A stretch of 64,000 nt of DNA from Candidatus Protochlamydia phocaeensis (lineage in GTDB: Bacteria > Chlamydiota > Chlamydiia > Chlamydiales > Parachlamydiaceae), in contig NZ_FCNU01000028.1 of assembly GCF_001545115.1 (NCBI RefSeq), forward strand, positions 1 through 64,000, in the 5' to 3' direction. Shown here piece by piece: positions 16,600 to 25,234 of this stretch. Each line of letters begins with the position of its first letter. The first letter of the stretch is position 1. The position numbers and the translations under genes were made by a program. The notes under the pieces were generated by a model. The model saw nothing but the letters and a program-made list of their open reading frames with translations. It was not told the origin of the DNA and searched no databases.

Positions 16600-17364
16600 T
16601 TATTTGAGTAATTGTGCTTTGATCCAATTGGTGCCGGCTTGAAAAATATAAGGAGGCGTGCCATGGCCTTTGAAACCAATGGAAGGGTATATATTTAGCT
16701 CTACCGAAGGGGAGCGGATTCCTTTGGCAAAAGCCGACTCTGTCAGCTCTCGAATAAAAGTATAGCAGGCATCGGTTCCCACGCGGACATCGCGATTGCC
16801 AATATAAAAACGCAAATGGGCATGAGTTAATCGATCCGCTATCTGGATTAAATCAATCTGTTCAATTTGTTGAAGGGGGAGGGGTTTGAATTCTTCTACC
16901 AGTGAGGCAGTTGTAAAGGGAGCAAAGCCTAGCACTGTTTTAATCCGGGCGTCTTGTGCGGCCAAATGGGTGGCGATTAATCCACCTCTAGAGATGCCTG
17001 CAACAGCTAAGCGGGCAGGATCAATCCAGCCCTGTTCGATTAAATATTGAAGGTTCTGTTGGCAGATATGAATAAAATCAGAAATAAAAAAGGGGTTTTC
17101 AGCTAGAGCGGAAGCCCAGTGGCGGATCGCCTCATTCGGGTCTAAATGGATTCCGTGATAAGGAAGATCCCAGGAAAACACGCGGATGTCATTTTCTATT
17201 AAAGGAGCTACGGGTTGGTTAAAGGGATCTTCATGCAAGGTTGTAAAAGCAGATAAAGCAAAATAAAGGAGCGCGGGCTTAGAGCCGTTTGAGAGGTCAG
17301 AGCCTTGATAATAAATGTCTGTTCCAAAGGGGGTAGAAATGATCGAAGGCGAAAGATTAACCAT
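16600..17364 (-). CDS. Alpha/beta hydrolase (esterase/prolyl-oligopeptidase type)
   Basis: About 254 residues from the ATG at 17364. A longer frame from 17412 would overlap pcnB by 56 bases, whereas the internal start (MVNLSPSII) has AGAGAA upstream and overlaps by only 8. The nucleophile elbow is GISRGG in LAVAGISRGGLIATHLA, and a likely oxyanion strand is ALLYFALSAF. An acidic residue follows in YIGNRDVRVG, and a histidine near the end in FKGHGTPPY completes the triad. There is no signal peptide, so it is cytosolic. The substrate is unknown. It is operonic between pcnB and the GT2 gene. Confidence 0.75.
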   Translation of the reverse strand: MVNLSPSIISTPFGTDIYYQGSDLSNGSKPALLYFALSAFTTLHEDPFNQPVAPLIENDIRVFSWDLPYHGIHLDPNEAIRHWASALAENPFFISDFIHICQQNLQYLIEQGWIDPARLAVAGISRGGLIATHLAAQDARIKTVLGFAPFTTASLVEEFKPLPLQQIEQIDLIQIADRLTHAHLRFYIGNRDVRVGTDACYTFIRELTESAFAKGIRSPSVELNIYPSIGFKGHGTPPYIFQAGTNWIKAQLLK

Positions 17365-18628
17365 GCGCAGATTCTCTTTGAGCAGCGTGTGGATGCTTAT
17401 GAATCGGACCATGATGATGTTTGCGCTCGCCGTGCTTTAAGAATTGACGATACTGATTCCTAATCGATATATACGTGTCAACGAGCTTCTCATTGACCAA
17501 AGCGCGCAGTTTGAAAAATTTAAGGGCTAGCGCAAAATCTTTATGCCGGAAAAGCTTTTCTCGATAATGCCGCTTTCCAGACAAGGGGGTAAGTCGATAT
17601 TGAGACACTAAAAGGGATAGCATAGTAGAGGTGATGCGGCGAGGAAAATGCGAAAAAGATTGGATCAGCACTTCTTTGATGATAGAAGAGGCCACAAGGG
17701 TAATCTCTCCAATATGGGGGACTTGCTTTTTGCTGAGATACTGCCTATCCAGCTCGCGCTCCAGGATGGGGAATATCAAGCAGGCTGTCAAAACCGAGCG
17801 GTCTAGTACATTTTTGCCTTTATGCTGGTAAAGCTGGTCAGCGCAAGTTAAATAATGAAAAATTGTCTTGCCCTGAGGAGTCCGCAAAAACTGCGTTAAA
17901 ACAGGGAAAAGGATATTGAGCAAGCTATATTCAGCTAAAAGCCGTATAAAAGGAGCCGATGCCCCTGATTCAAGCATTCTCAAAAGTTCTTCCAATATGC
18001 GGGCTGGCGAACTTTTTGTAATCTCTCCGCGGCAGGCATGAATGGCCGCTTCCGTTGCCGGATCTATTTTAAAAGCAAAGCGTGCGTGGAATTTAAGCAA
18101 GCGCAGCAAGCGCACGGGGTCTTGCTTAAAGCGGATCTGCGGTTCTCCAATGGCTCTTAAAACATTTTGCTGAACATCTTCCCATCCGTCCACATAATCA
18201 ATAATGGAATGATTGGATGAATCATAGAATAAGCCATTGATGGTAAAATCCCGGCGCAAAACATCTTCTTCCGGATTTCCCCATTCGTTATCCTGAGTGA
18301 TCAATCCGCTGGCATTTTCCCCGGTGCGGAAAGTGGAAACTTCGATAATTTTGTGACCAAAACGGATATGGGCTAGGCGGAAACGCCTTCCAATAAGAAT
18401 GCATTGGCGTTGAAAAATTGCTTTGATCTGTTCCGGACGGGCTGATGTTGAAATATCGAAGTCCTTAGGAACTTTTTTGATTAGAAGATCCCTTACGCTG
18501 CCTCCTACTAGATAAGCGATAAATCCAGCTTGGCGAAGTCTTTCTAATACGTAAAGCGCATCGAGATCAATTAAGGTTGGATCAATTCCATGGTCCTTAG
18601 CAAAGTAAATCTTAGGTTGCACGAACAA
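17357..18628 (-). CDS. pcnB: Poly(A) polymerase / tRNA nucleotidyltransferase family
   Basis: 423 residues of the class II nucleotidyltransferase family. The catalytic site is LVGGSVRDLLI (41-50) with PKDFDIS, Asp56 and Asp58. RRDFTINGLFYD, YVDGWEDVQQNVLRAIG and DPVRLLRLLKFHARFAF follow. The long size and a basic, His-rich C-terminus (KHGERKHHHGPIHKHPH) favour poly(A) polymerase over CCA-adding enzyme, but the sequence alone does not settle it. It is first in a six-gene minus-strand operon ending in lpxB and the acyltransferase; Chlamydia also has a pcnB next to lpxB, as I recall. Confidence 0.88.
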   Translation of the reverse strand: MFVQPKIYFAKDHGIDPTLIDLDALYVLERLRQAGFIAYLVGGSVRDLLIKKVPKDFDISTSARPEQIKAIFQRQCILIGRRFRLAHIRFGHKIIEVSTFRTGENASGLITQDNEWGNPEEDVLRRDFTINGLFYDSSNHSIIDYVDGWEDVQQNVLRAIGEPQIRFKQDPVRLLRLLKFHARFAFKIDPATEAAIHACRGEITKSSPARILEELLRMLESGASAPFIRLLAEYSLLNILFPVLTQFLRTPQGKTIFHYLTCADQLYQHKGKNVLDRSVLTACLIFPILERELDRQYLSKKQVPHIGEITLVASSIIKEVLIQSFSHFPRRITSTMLSLLVSQYRLTPLSGKRHYREKLFRHKDFALALKFFKLRALVNEKLVDTYISIRNQYRQFLKHGERKHHHGPIHKHPHAAQRESAHG

Positions 18629-18839
18629 CTAGCTCCTGGGAGAATTAAAAACAGCACAGAAATGATGGAATCATGGCTTGATGATCGTTATCAGAAGATA
18701 TGGCCGTTTTGGTGAGATGTGTTCTAAATTTATAAAAGTCAATATTTTAGTACTCTTACTCTAATAAGAAAAATATTAGAAAGCTTTAAAAATGTCAATG
18801 ATTATTCTTATAGGGAAATTGAATGAATTTTAATACCCA

Positions 18840-18902
18840 CTTTTAGAGGATGGATTAAAACCGCTAATGGTCTAAATTTGAGTGCTTTTTCTAGCAGGAA
18901 AC
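18840..18902 (+). repeat. Dispersed palindromic repeat, family 1 (left half)
   Basis: CTTTTAGAGGATGGATTAAA from 18840, then CCGCTAATGGTCTAAATTTG and TTTTTCTAGCAGGAAA. This matches the left half of the full copy at 59468. A right-end fragment (TTTTAATACCCAC) abuts it at 18829-18841, so two partial copies meet head to tail. The rest of the 732-base spacer 18629-19360 is AT-rich and shows no convincing gene. Confidence 0.55.
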
Positions 18903-19322
18903 TAAGATGGAAAGCCCTATTCACCCCATAATTGTCCCTTTACAATATCGTTTAGTTTTGTGATTTAATAATGAAGATTTTATTTTTTGTGATATAATAT
19001 AATTAAGGGTATTTAAAATTTTAAATTTAATTAAAACTGCTGTTTGAGAGTTTTTATTTAAGCTTTTTCCGACTAATAGAATGTAAACTAAAAATAAAGC
19101 GGGAAAAAAGACGGAAATTGCTTGCTTCTGCCTTATCAAAACAGGTATTTTTGACATCTCCTTAATTTTTAGCTCCAGCTATTGAGAGTTCTTCTTTGTA
19201 AAGCAAAGACATGCGGCTAAGAAGATAGCCTCAAATTTATGTTAAATAGCTCGAGTGTCTTATCAAATTAAAAAACTTCAACGAGGCAAGCTTAATAGGC
19301 CTGCAGCAACAAGAAAATGAAA

Positions 19323-19340
19323 AATGATTTTAAAATCATT
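19323..19340. promoter_or_regulatory. Perfect 18-bp palindrome upstream of glmM
   Basis: AATGATTTTAAAATCATT is exactly self-complementary and ends 20 bases before the glmM ATG (19361). It could be an operator for a dimeric repressor or a leader hairpin next to the AGGATAAAG ribosome binding site. Being AT-rich, chance is not excluded. Confidence 0.35.
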
Positions 19341-19360
19341 CTCAGGAATTTAGGATAAAG

Positions 19361-20728
19361 ATGATAAATGGAAGACCTCTCAAAGTATTTGGAACAGATG
19401 GAGTAAGAGGGCGAGCTAATAAAGCTCCCATGGTTCCTGAAATTGCTCTGGCATTAGGCCGAGCGGCTGGTAAACTTCTGCGCGCCCGTGACGGCAAAGC
19501 GCGGGTCGTAATAGGAAAAGACACGCGCCTTTCTTGCTATGTTTTTGAGAACGCTCTCATAGCCGGTCTATGTTCCATGGGGGTCGATACCTTGATGGTC
19601 GGGCCTTTGCCTACGCCAGGAGTAGCCTTTATTACACGGGCTTATCGGGCAGATGCCGGAATTGTGATTTCCGCTTCGCATAATCCTTATTATGACAATG
19701 GCATCAAATTTTTCAATTCTGAAGGATTTAAGCTGCCGGATGCGTGGGAAGCGGAAATGGAGGCAATGATCGCTAAAAATGATTTTCAGGACAGCCTTCC
19801 GGATGATGATGATATCGGCAAGAATCATAAAATTATTGACGCGGATGGGCGCTATATTGAGTTTGTCAAAGCGACATTTCCCCGCGGCCTTTCATTAAAA
19901 CATCTCAAGGTCGTATTGGATTGTGCGAATGGGGCCGGCTATAAGGTCGCTCCGCTAGTTTTCCGAGAATTAGACGCCGAAGTCTTTACTTATGGTGTGA
20001 ATCCTAACGGTGTCAATATCAATCATGGCTGTGGATCGATGCATCCTGAAACGGTCCAAAAAGGGGTAATTGATCATCGGGCGGATGTTGGAATTGCCTT
20101 AGATGGCGATGCCGACCGTGTTGTGATGATAGATGAAAATGCGCAAATTGTGGATGGCGATACGATGCTGGCTATTTGCGCAAGGGATATGCTTAAGCGC
20201 AAGCTCCTCAAGAATAACCGTGTTGTGAGCACGGTCATGAGTAATTTGGGATTTATCAGGGCCATGGAAAATTTAGGCATAGAGGTCATTAAGTCCCAAG
20301 TAGGGGACCGCTATGTTATCCAAGAAATGTTAAAATACGATTCCAATCTAGGCGGAGAGCAAAGCGGGCATATTATCTTTTTAGACCATAATACGACAGG
20401 CGATGGGCTGGTTTGTGCATTGCAAGTGCTGCGCATTATGATAGAAACGGATTCTAAACTTTCGGATTTAGCTTCCTTTGTACAGCGCTATCCTCAAACG
20501 TGCATTAATGTAAAAGTCGCATCTAAGCCTCCCCTTGAAACATTAGACCGTTTAAAATCGACTACTGAGCAAGTCGAGCAGACGCTAGGCAATACAGGGC
20601 GCGTTCTTGTTCGCTATTCTGGAACGGAAAATATTTGCCGGGTCATGGTGGAAGGGATGAAATACAAGCAAGTCATTCAATTAGCTAATTTGCTTGCAAA
20701 TGTCGTTCGCGAAGAAATAGGGGAGTAA
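19361..20728 (+). CDS. glmM: Phosphoglucosamine mutase
   Basis: 455 residues. It starts INGRPLKVFGTDGVRG, with the phosphoserine loop ISASHNPYYDNGIKFF (catalytic Ser106), the metal loop DGDADR (ALDGDADRVVM), the sugar-binding loop GGEQSGHI and the phosphate loop RYSGTENICRVMVEG. It converts glucosamine-6-phosphate to glucosamine-1-phosphate, feeding UDP-GlcNAc for lipid A, peptidoglycan and, by inference here, the nearby exopolysaccharide locus. AGGATAAAG precedes the ATG. glmS follows after 18 bases, so the pair is one operon as in Chlamydia. Confidence 0.96.
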   Translation: MINGRPLKVFGTDGVRGRANKAPMVPEIALALGRAAGKLLRARDGKARVVIGKDTRLSCYVFENALIAGLCSMGVDTLMVGPLPTPGVAFITRAYRADAGIVISASHNPYYDNGIKFFNSEGFKLPDAWEAEMEAMIAKNDFQDSLPDDDDIGKNHKIIDADGRYIEFVKATFPRGLSLKHLKVVLDCANGAGYKVAPLVFRELDAEVFTYGVNPNGVNINHGCGSMHPETVQKGVIDHRADVGIALDGDADRVVMIDENAQIVDGDTMLAICARDMLKRKLLKNNRVVSTVMSNLGFIRAMENLGIEVIKSQVGDRYVIQEMLKYDSNLGGEQSGHIIFLDHNTTGDGLVCALQVLRIMIETDSKLSDLASFVQRYPQTCINVKVASKPPLETLDRLKSTTEQVEQTLGNTGRVLVRYSGTENICRVMVEGMKYKQVIQLANLLANVVREEIGE

Positions 20729-20746
20729 CAGGGGTAAAGGTGGCTT

Positions 20747-22570
20747 ATGTGTGGAATTTTCGGTTATGTGGGGTCTAAAGATCCTGTTAAAACAGTCATA
20801 GAAGGGCTGAAAAAGCTTGAATATCGCGGATACGATTCAGCAGGAATTGCGGGAATAGAGGATGGCAAAATTGTCTATTGCAAAGAAGTCGGGAAGGTGT
20901 CCATTTTAGAGCAAGAGGTCAAAAAGCAGGATTTCCATCTTGATTTAGCGATTGCGCAGACTCGTTGGGCGACGCATGGAAAAGTGACAAGAGTGAATGC
21001 GCATCCGCATTTCGATAGTCAGCATTCTTTAGCGCTTGTCCACAATGGAATTATCGAAAATCATGAGGCGTTGAGAAAGCAATTAAAAGAAAAGGGAATC
21101 AATTTTGTTTCAGACACAGATACAGAAGTGATCGCTCATTTAATTGCTAGCTATTATGAAGGAGATATTCTGCAGGCAGTACAAAAAGCTAGCGGGCAAT
21201 TAAAAGGGGCTTATGCCGTAGCCCTTATTCATCGAGATTTTCCAAATCAAATTGTTGCCATCGCCCATGAATGTCCTTTAGTTATCGGAATAGGCGCCAA
21301 CGAAGCGTTTGTGTCTTCGGATCCCAATGCTTTCGCTTTCTATACTCGCCAAGCCATTTATTTATCTAATTCTGAAATCGCCATTATCAAAGCCGATAGC
21401 CAGCAGATTTATAATGCCGACCAGCAAATTACCAAAGAAAGCCATTTATTAGATACCGATCTTGACAGTATATCCAAAGGCAGATTTGAGCATTATACGT
21501 TAAAAGAAATCCACGAACAGCCTCAGGCGATCCGAAATGCTCTTTTATCGCGTTTTTTGCCGGAATATGGAACAGCGTTGTTCGAAGAGCTTAATTTTAA
21601 TGCAATGGATCTTCTCACAGTAGAAAGGATTTTGATTTTGGCTTGCGGGACTTCTTGGCATGCCGGATATGTCGCCGCTTATATGCTTGAAGATAAAGCC
21701 CGCATTCCCGTTCAAGTAGAAATTTCTTCTGAATTCCGCTATAAAAATCCATTAGTTCCCCCAGGAACATTTGTGATTGCCATTAGTCAATCGGGGGAAA
21801 CTGCCGACACGATCGCCGCGATGCGAGAGGTCAAAGCGAAGGGAGCTCGTGTCTTAGCTCTATGCAATGTTCAAAGCTCGACATTGGCGCGCGAAGCGGA
21901 TAGCACGATTTTTCTAAAGGCAGGAGCAGAAATTGGCGTTTGCTCAACAAAAGCTTTTACTAGCCAAGTCGTCGTTCTGGCTCTTTTTACTCTTTTAATG
22001 GCTCGCATGCGTCATATGAGCAAAGCAGAAGGGCAAGAGTTTCTGAATGCATTGCTCAAACTCCCTGATCAAGTACAAGCGGTTTTGGATCAGTCGGAAC
22101 GGATTGAGGCGCTCGCTAAAAAATATGCCCACTATGATAATTTCTTTTATCTAGGACGGCGTTATATGTATCCGACTAGTCTGGAAGGGGCCCTCAAATT
22201 AAAAGAAATTTCTTATATCAATGCCAATGGCTACCCAGCTGGGGAAATTAAACATGGCCCCATTGCCCTTATTAATGAAAATTGCCCGGCAGTTGCCCTA
22301 TGCGCTAATCAAATGACGTATGAGAAATTACTGAGCAATTTAATGGAAATTAAAGCGCGCAATGGAAAAATTATTGCCATCTCGGAAGAAGACAATGGGA
22401 GTTTAGAAGAGATCGTCGATGATATCATCTACGTGCCGCGGACGATCGATGAATTAGCTGCCATTCCGACGACGGTAGTCAACCAGCTTCTGGCTTATTA
22501 CATTGCAAAGGAGCGTGGAGCGGATATTGATCAGCCTCGCAACTTGGCAAAATCCGTTACAGTTGAATAA
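20747..22570 (+). CDS. glmS: Glutamine-fructose-6-phosphate aminotransferase (isomerizing)
   Basis: 607 residues. Cys2 of MCGIFGYVG is the N-terminal nucleophile of the glutaminase half, supported by LEYRGYDSAGIA, TRWATHGKV and HNGIIENH. Two SIS sugar-isomerase domains follow (ACGTSWHAGYVAAYM; SQSGETADTIAAM; FYLGRRYMYPTSLEGALKLK; GEIKHGPIALI), ending with the standard PRNLAKSVTVE. It makes glucosamine-6-phosphate. The spacer before it is too short for a glmS ribozyme, so control must differ from that of Bacillus. Confidence 0.97.
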   Translation: MCGIFGYVGSKDPVKTVIEGLKKLEYRGYDSAGIAGIEDGKIVYCKEVGKVSILEQEVKKQDFHLDLAIAQTRWATHGKVTRVNAHPHFDSQHSLALVHNGIIENHEALRKQLKEKGINFVSDTDTEVIAHLIASYYEGDILQAVQKASGQLKGAYAVALIHRDFPNQIVAIAHECPLVIGIGANEAFVSSDPNAFAFYTRQAIYLSNSEIAIIKADSQQIYNADQQITKESHLLDTDLDSISKGRFEHYTLKEIHEQPQAIRNALLSRFLPEYGTALFEELNFNAMDLLTVERILILACGTSWHAGYVAAYMLEDKARIPVQVEISSEFRYKNPLVPPGTFVIAISQSGETADTIAAMREVKAKGARVLALCNVQSSTLAREADSTIFLKAGAEIGVCSTKAFTSQVVVLALFTLLMARMRHMSKAEGQEFLNALLKLPDQVQAVLDQSERIEALAKKYAHYDNFFYLGRRYMYPTSLEGALKLKEISYINANGYPAGEIKHGPIALINENCPAVALCANQMTYEKLLSNLMEIKARNGKIIAISEEDNGSLEEIVDDIIYVPRTIDELAAIPTTVVNQLLAYYIAKERGADIDQPRNLAKSVTVE

Positions 22571-22672
22571 GGCCTTTTATTTAACAGCTGAATAGATCTA
22601 TCTAGGCCTGCTAAATTTTAAAACGGTCTTTGCTATTTTGGATTGAAATAGGTTTTCTTTTTCAAAGTATAC

Positions 22673-22691
22673 CCCTCTTTTTAAAAGAGGG
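22673..22691 (+). terminator. Weak hairpin after glmS
   Basis: CCCTCTT (22673-22679) pairs with AAGAGGG (22685-22691) around TTTAA. It lies 103 bases after glmS and 90 bases before tyrP. There is no T tract after it; termination is only possible. Confidence 0.3.
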
Positions 22692-22779
22692 TAGCTAACT
22701 TTAAGTTGTTAGGAATCAGCTTATCCGATAGGATGCTCAAAACATTTATTAAATAACCAAACAAACGTTGCACATACAC

Positions 22780-23982
22780 ATGGATCAACACAAAGGCAGT
22801 ATTTTAGGCGGATCTTTATTAGTTGCTGGAACTTCGATCGGAGGAGGAATGCTTGCCCTTCCCGTTTTAACAAGTTTGGCAGGCTTTTTACCCTCTCTCG
22901 TTATTTATTTGGGATGCTGGCTCTTTATGGCTAGTACGGGTTTATTATTTTTAGAGATTTCTCAATGGTTAAAAGGGGAATCCAATATTGTTTCCATGGC
23001 GGAAAGAACGCTGGGAAAAGCAGGCAAGTATTCAGCTTGGATGGTTTATTTATTTCTTTTTTATTGCTTGACGATTGCCTATATGGTCGGTTGTGGAAAT
23101 ATTGTCGTTGAGCTTTCCCAATTCGCTATTCCTGATTGGCTAGGACCTTTATTATTTGTTTTGTTTTTTGCTCCTCTTATTCTTATCCCGACCGCATGGG
23201 CAAGCCGTTTAAATATTTGGTTGGTTGCCGGCCTCGCCCTATCTTATTTTGGTTTTGTCTTGCTGGGCATGCGCTACGTGCAAGTAGACTTTTTGAAGCA
23301 GTACAATTGGTCTTATTCTCTCATGGTCCTTCCCATCGCTTTTACCTCTTTTGCCTATCAAGGGATTATTCCCACGCTTGCCAGTTACATGCATCATGAC
23401 GCTCCACGTATTCGCAAGTCTATTTTAATCGGCAGTTTTATTCCTTTTATTGCCTATGTGATTTGGGAATGGTTGATTTTAGGGATTGTCCCCACTCAAG
23501 GTCCTGGTGGTTTAGCTGAAGCTTTGAAAAATGGAGATAATGCTGTCTATCCTCTTAAAAATTTTCTGCATAATTCCTTTGTCTATTATCTGGGACAATC
23601 CTTCGCCTTTTTTGCCCTCGTCACGTCCTTTTTAGGGGTAACGCTTGGACTGAGGGATTTTTTGGCAGATGGTCTGGGAATTAAAAAGACTGGCCAAGGC
23701 AAAGCGCTTTTGGCTGCGTTAATTTTTATTTTTCCCCTTATTATTTCCATCAGTTATCCGCATATTTTCTTAGTTGCCCTCGATTATGCCGGCGGCTTTG
23801 GCTGCGCTTTCTTACTCGGTCTTTTGCCCATTATGATGGCATGGATTGGACGGTATCATTTTCATTGGGAAACTCAGCCTCAATTGCCAGGCGGAAAACC
23901 GGTCTTGATTGTATTGGGTCTTTTTGTTCTTTTTGAGCTATGCAATGAGAGCCGACATGTCTTAGAGCGGCTATTTTCTTAG
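22780..23982 (+). CDS. tyrP: Tyrosine/tryptophan permease (TyrP type)
   Basis: About 400 residues from the ATG at 22780 (a TTG frame opens 12 bases earlier). About eleven hydrophobic segments are present. The start GSILGGSLLVAGTSIGGGML is the substrate/ion-binding hairpin of the aromatic amino acid permease family, with LPVAF-type SFAYQGIIPTLASYM later (about 195-210). It imports aromatic amino acids, which chlamydiae cannot make. Position after glmM-glmS is as in Chlamydia, where tyrP is often duplicated; only one copy is here. Confidence 0.9.
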   Translation: MDQHKGSILGGSLLVAGTSIGGGMLALPVLTSLAGFLPSLVIYLGCWLFMASTGLLFLEISQWLKGESNIVSMAERTLGKAGKYSAWMVYLFLFYCLTIAYMVGCGNIVVELSQFAIPDWLGPLLFVLFFAPLILIPTAWASRLNIWLVAGLALSYFGFVLLGMRYVQVDFLKQYNWSYSLMVLPIAFTSFAYQGIIPTLASYMHHDAPRIRKSILIGSFIPFIAYVIWEWLILGIVPTQGPGGLAEALKNGDNAVYPLKNFLHNSFVYYLGQSFAFFALVTSFLGVTLGLRDFLADGLGIKKTGQGKALLAALIFIFPLIISISYPHIFLVALDYAGGFGCAFLLGLLPIMMAWIGRYHFHWETQPQLPGGKPVLIVLGLFVLFELCNESRHVLERLFS

Positions 23983-24046
23983 AAGGGATAGTAAAACTCA
24001 AATTTTGAGCATTAGCAGCTTAAGAAATTCTCCTGAGATATAAAAA

Positions 24047-24083
24047 AACCCGAGACAGAACAGTTAATTGTCTGGCTCGGGTT
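24047..24083 (-). terminator. Rho-independent terminator of the Gly/His-rich gene
   Basis: AACCCGAG (24047-24054) pairs with CTCGGGTT (24076-24083). The inner CAGA...TCTG adds pairs. On the minus strand the stem is followed by seven T residues (A run at 24042-24048), so it serves the gene ending at 24166. It also lies 65 bases beyond tyrP and may act on both. Confidence 0.8.
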
Positions 24084-24165
24084 AATAATGGGGCTTAATA
24101 TCCCCCATCCCTCTCAAAAGAGAGCGGTAAGTCTAAAAGTTTTAATTATTTTAACTTAAAGACTT

Positions 24166-24618
24166 TTATCTAAAGTTGAAATAGACGCCGGTTCCAAGGC
24201 CGTTATCGCCATCATCGTAGTAGTATTGGCTATAAGGATAATAGTTATCATAATACGAATTGTCGTAATAATAGGAAGGGTAACCGTAGTCAGAGTAACT
24301 ACTGTAATAGGGGTAACCAAAACCTACGCCGTAGTAATTGCCATAGTAGTTATTGTCCCATCCACGATGGCCCCAATCGCCGTGATGGCCCCAGTCTCCA
24401 TGATGGCCCCAATCGCCGTGGCCGCCACCCCATCCACCGTGACCGCCCCAACCGCCATGTCCACCACCGAAGTGCGCTCCACCGCCATGTCCGCCACCGC
24501 CGTGTCCGCCACCGCCGTGTCCGCCATGGTCAGCATAAGCTGAATTAAAGCCAAATGGTAACAAGAAAAGCGCTAAGAAGAACGAACCGGCAATAAATGA
24601 TTTTAATGCACGATACAT
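24166..24618 (-). CDS. Secreted Gly/His/Tyr-rich repeat protein
   Basis: 150 residues. The signal peptide is 1-29 (hydrophobic FIAGSFFLALFLLPFGF, cleavage after SAYA). The mature part has three zones: GGHGGG and GGHGGW repeats (30-70), GHHGDW repeats (about 71-85), then a Tyr/Asp/Asn-rich stretch (NNYYGNYYG, YPYYSSYSDYGYPSYYYD) ending TGVYFNFR. Repeated His suggests metal binding; the composition resembles glycine-rich surface or extracellular matrix proteins. The function is unknown. A strong AAGGAGG lies 8 bases before the ATG, with a long folded leader upstream and a clear terminator downstream. It is monocistronic and probably highly expressed. Confidence 0.75.
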   Translation of the reverse strand: MYRALKSFIAGSFFLALFLLPFGFNSAYADHGGHGGGGHGGGGHGGGAHFGGGHGGWGGHGGWGGGHGDWGHHGDWGHHGDWGHRGWDNNYYGNYYGVGFGYPYYSSYSDYGYPSYYYDNSYYDNYYPYSQYYYDDGDNGLGTGVYFNFR

Positions 24619-24639
24619 ACAACCTCCTTATAAAATAAG

Positions 24640-24924
24640 TAACCACTCGCTTTCCTAGGCAACAAGTCCATTTGCTAGCTGTCTAACGAAAGCCTACAGC
24701 AAACAAATGCAAGAGAAGTGCCAATTGCTCATGCTGAAGTTACTTACAAACTTCAACCGCACTTCCTGTGCTACCGAAAGGAGTGGTTACAAGCGCTTCA
24801 CATGTTTATGAGGGGCGAATGGGGGTAGATCTAAAATTATCCGAACATCCTGCAAGCTCAAGCCTAAACTAAAGCTCACAATCGCATGACTTAGATCTAC
24901 CCTCTTTCGCCTCCCAAACATGTG
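24640..24924 (-). ncRNA. Highly structured leader or cis-regulatory RNA upstream of the Gly/His-rich gene
   Basis: Two large hairpins are visible. The first pairs 24799-24834 with 24891-24924 (CACATGTTT..GAGG, GGCGAA, GGGTAGATCTAA and complements, few mismatches). The second is closed by GTAACCACTC (24640-24649) with GAGTGGTTAC (24781-24790). It encloses GAAGTGC/GCACTTC, TGAAGTT/AACTTCA and CATTTG/CAAATG stems. The outer stem ends close to the AAGGAGG ribosome binding site of the gene at 24618. No known riboswitch or RNA family is recognised. The strand is inferred from position. The rest of 24925-25107 is AT-rich and empty. Confidence 0.55.
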
Positions 24925-25107
24925 GTATACTGTTTAGAACTTGTTTAATCTCTTTCAACCTCCTCAATTCTTATTATAGGTAATTAAAGCAAGAAATGTC
25001 AAATTAAAAATTAAATAATTTGTTTTGTTTGTTTATTTTACGAGTGAAATTTGTAATAAAAATATTTTTTATTCGATTTATTAATTAATAAAAAGCTTAG
25101 GAGATTT

Positions 25108-25215
25108 TCTTAAAACTGCAGATGGCCTAGATGGAGGACTTTTCCCTAGGAATCACTTTGTTTCTTAGACAAAAAGAACTCAGATTCAAGCTATTAGAAA
25201 ATTTTTTTTAACAAT
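25108..25215. repeat. Dispersed palindromic repeat, family 1
   Basis: TTTCTTAAAACTGCAGATGG then CCTAGA at the left, CTTTTCCCTAGGAA at the centre, and AACTCAGATTCAAGCTATTA closing towards a T/A-rich end. It is about 108 bases, just downstream of the response-regulator stop on the minus strand. Confidence 0.55.
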
Positions 25216-25234
25216 CTACTGGAGGGAAATGATT

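Noticed and set aside
18921-19157. 78-residue minus-strand frame with hydrophobic middle
   Set aside because: AT-rich spacer, Lys/Ile/Asn-rich composition, no ribosome binding site and no recognisable family.
24226-24543. 105-residue frame antisense to the Gly/His-rich gene
   Set aside because: The Val/Ile/Ala/Thr repeats are the mirror of the Gly/His repeats; the minus-strand gene has a signal peptide, ribosome binding site and terminator.
24640-24924. tmRNA or RNase P RNA
   Set aside because: No tRNA-like ends with TTCGA loop, no tag frame, and no conserved RNase P core sequence.
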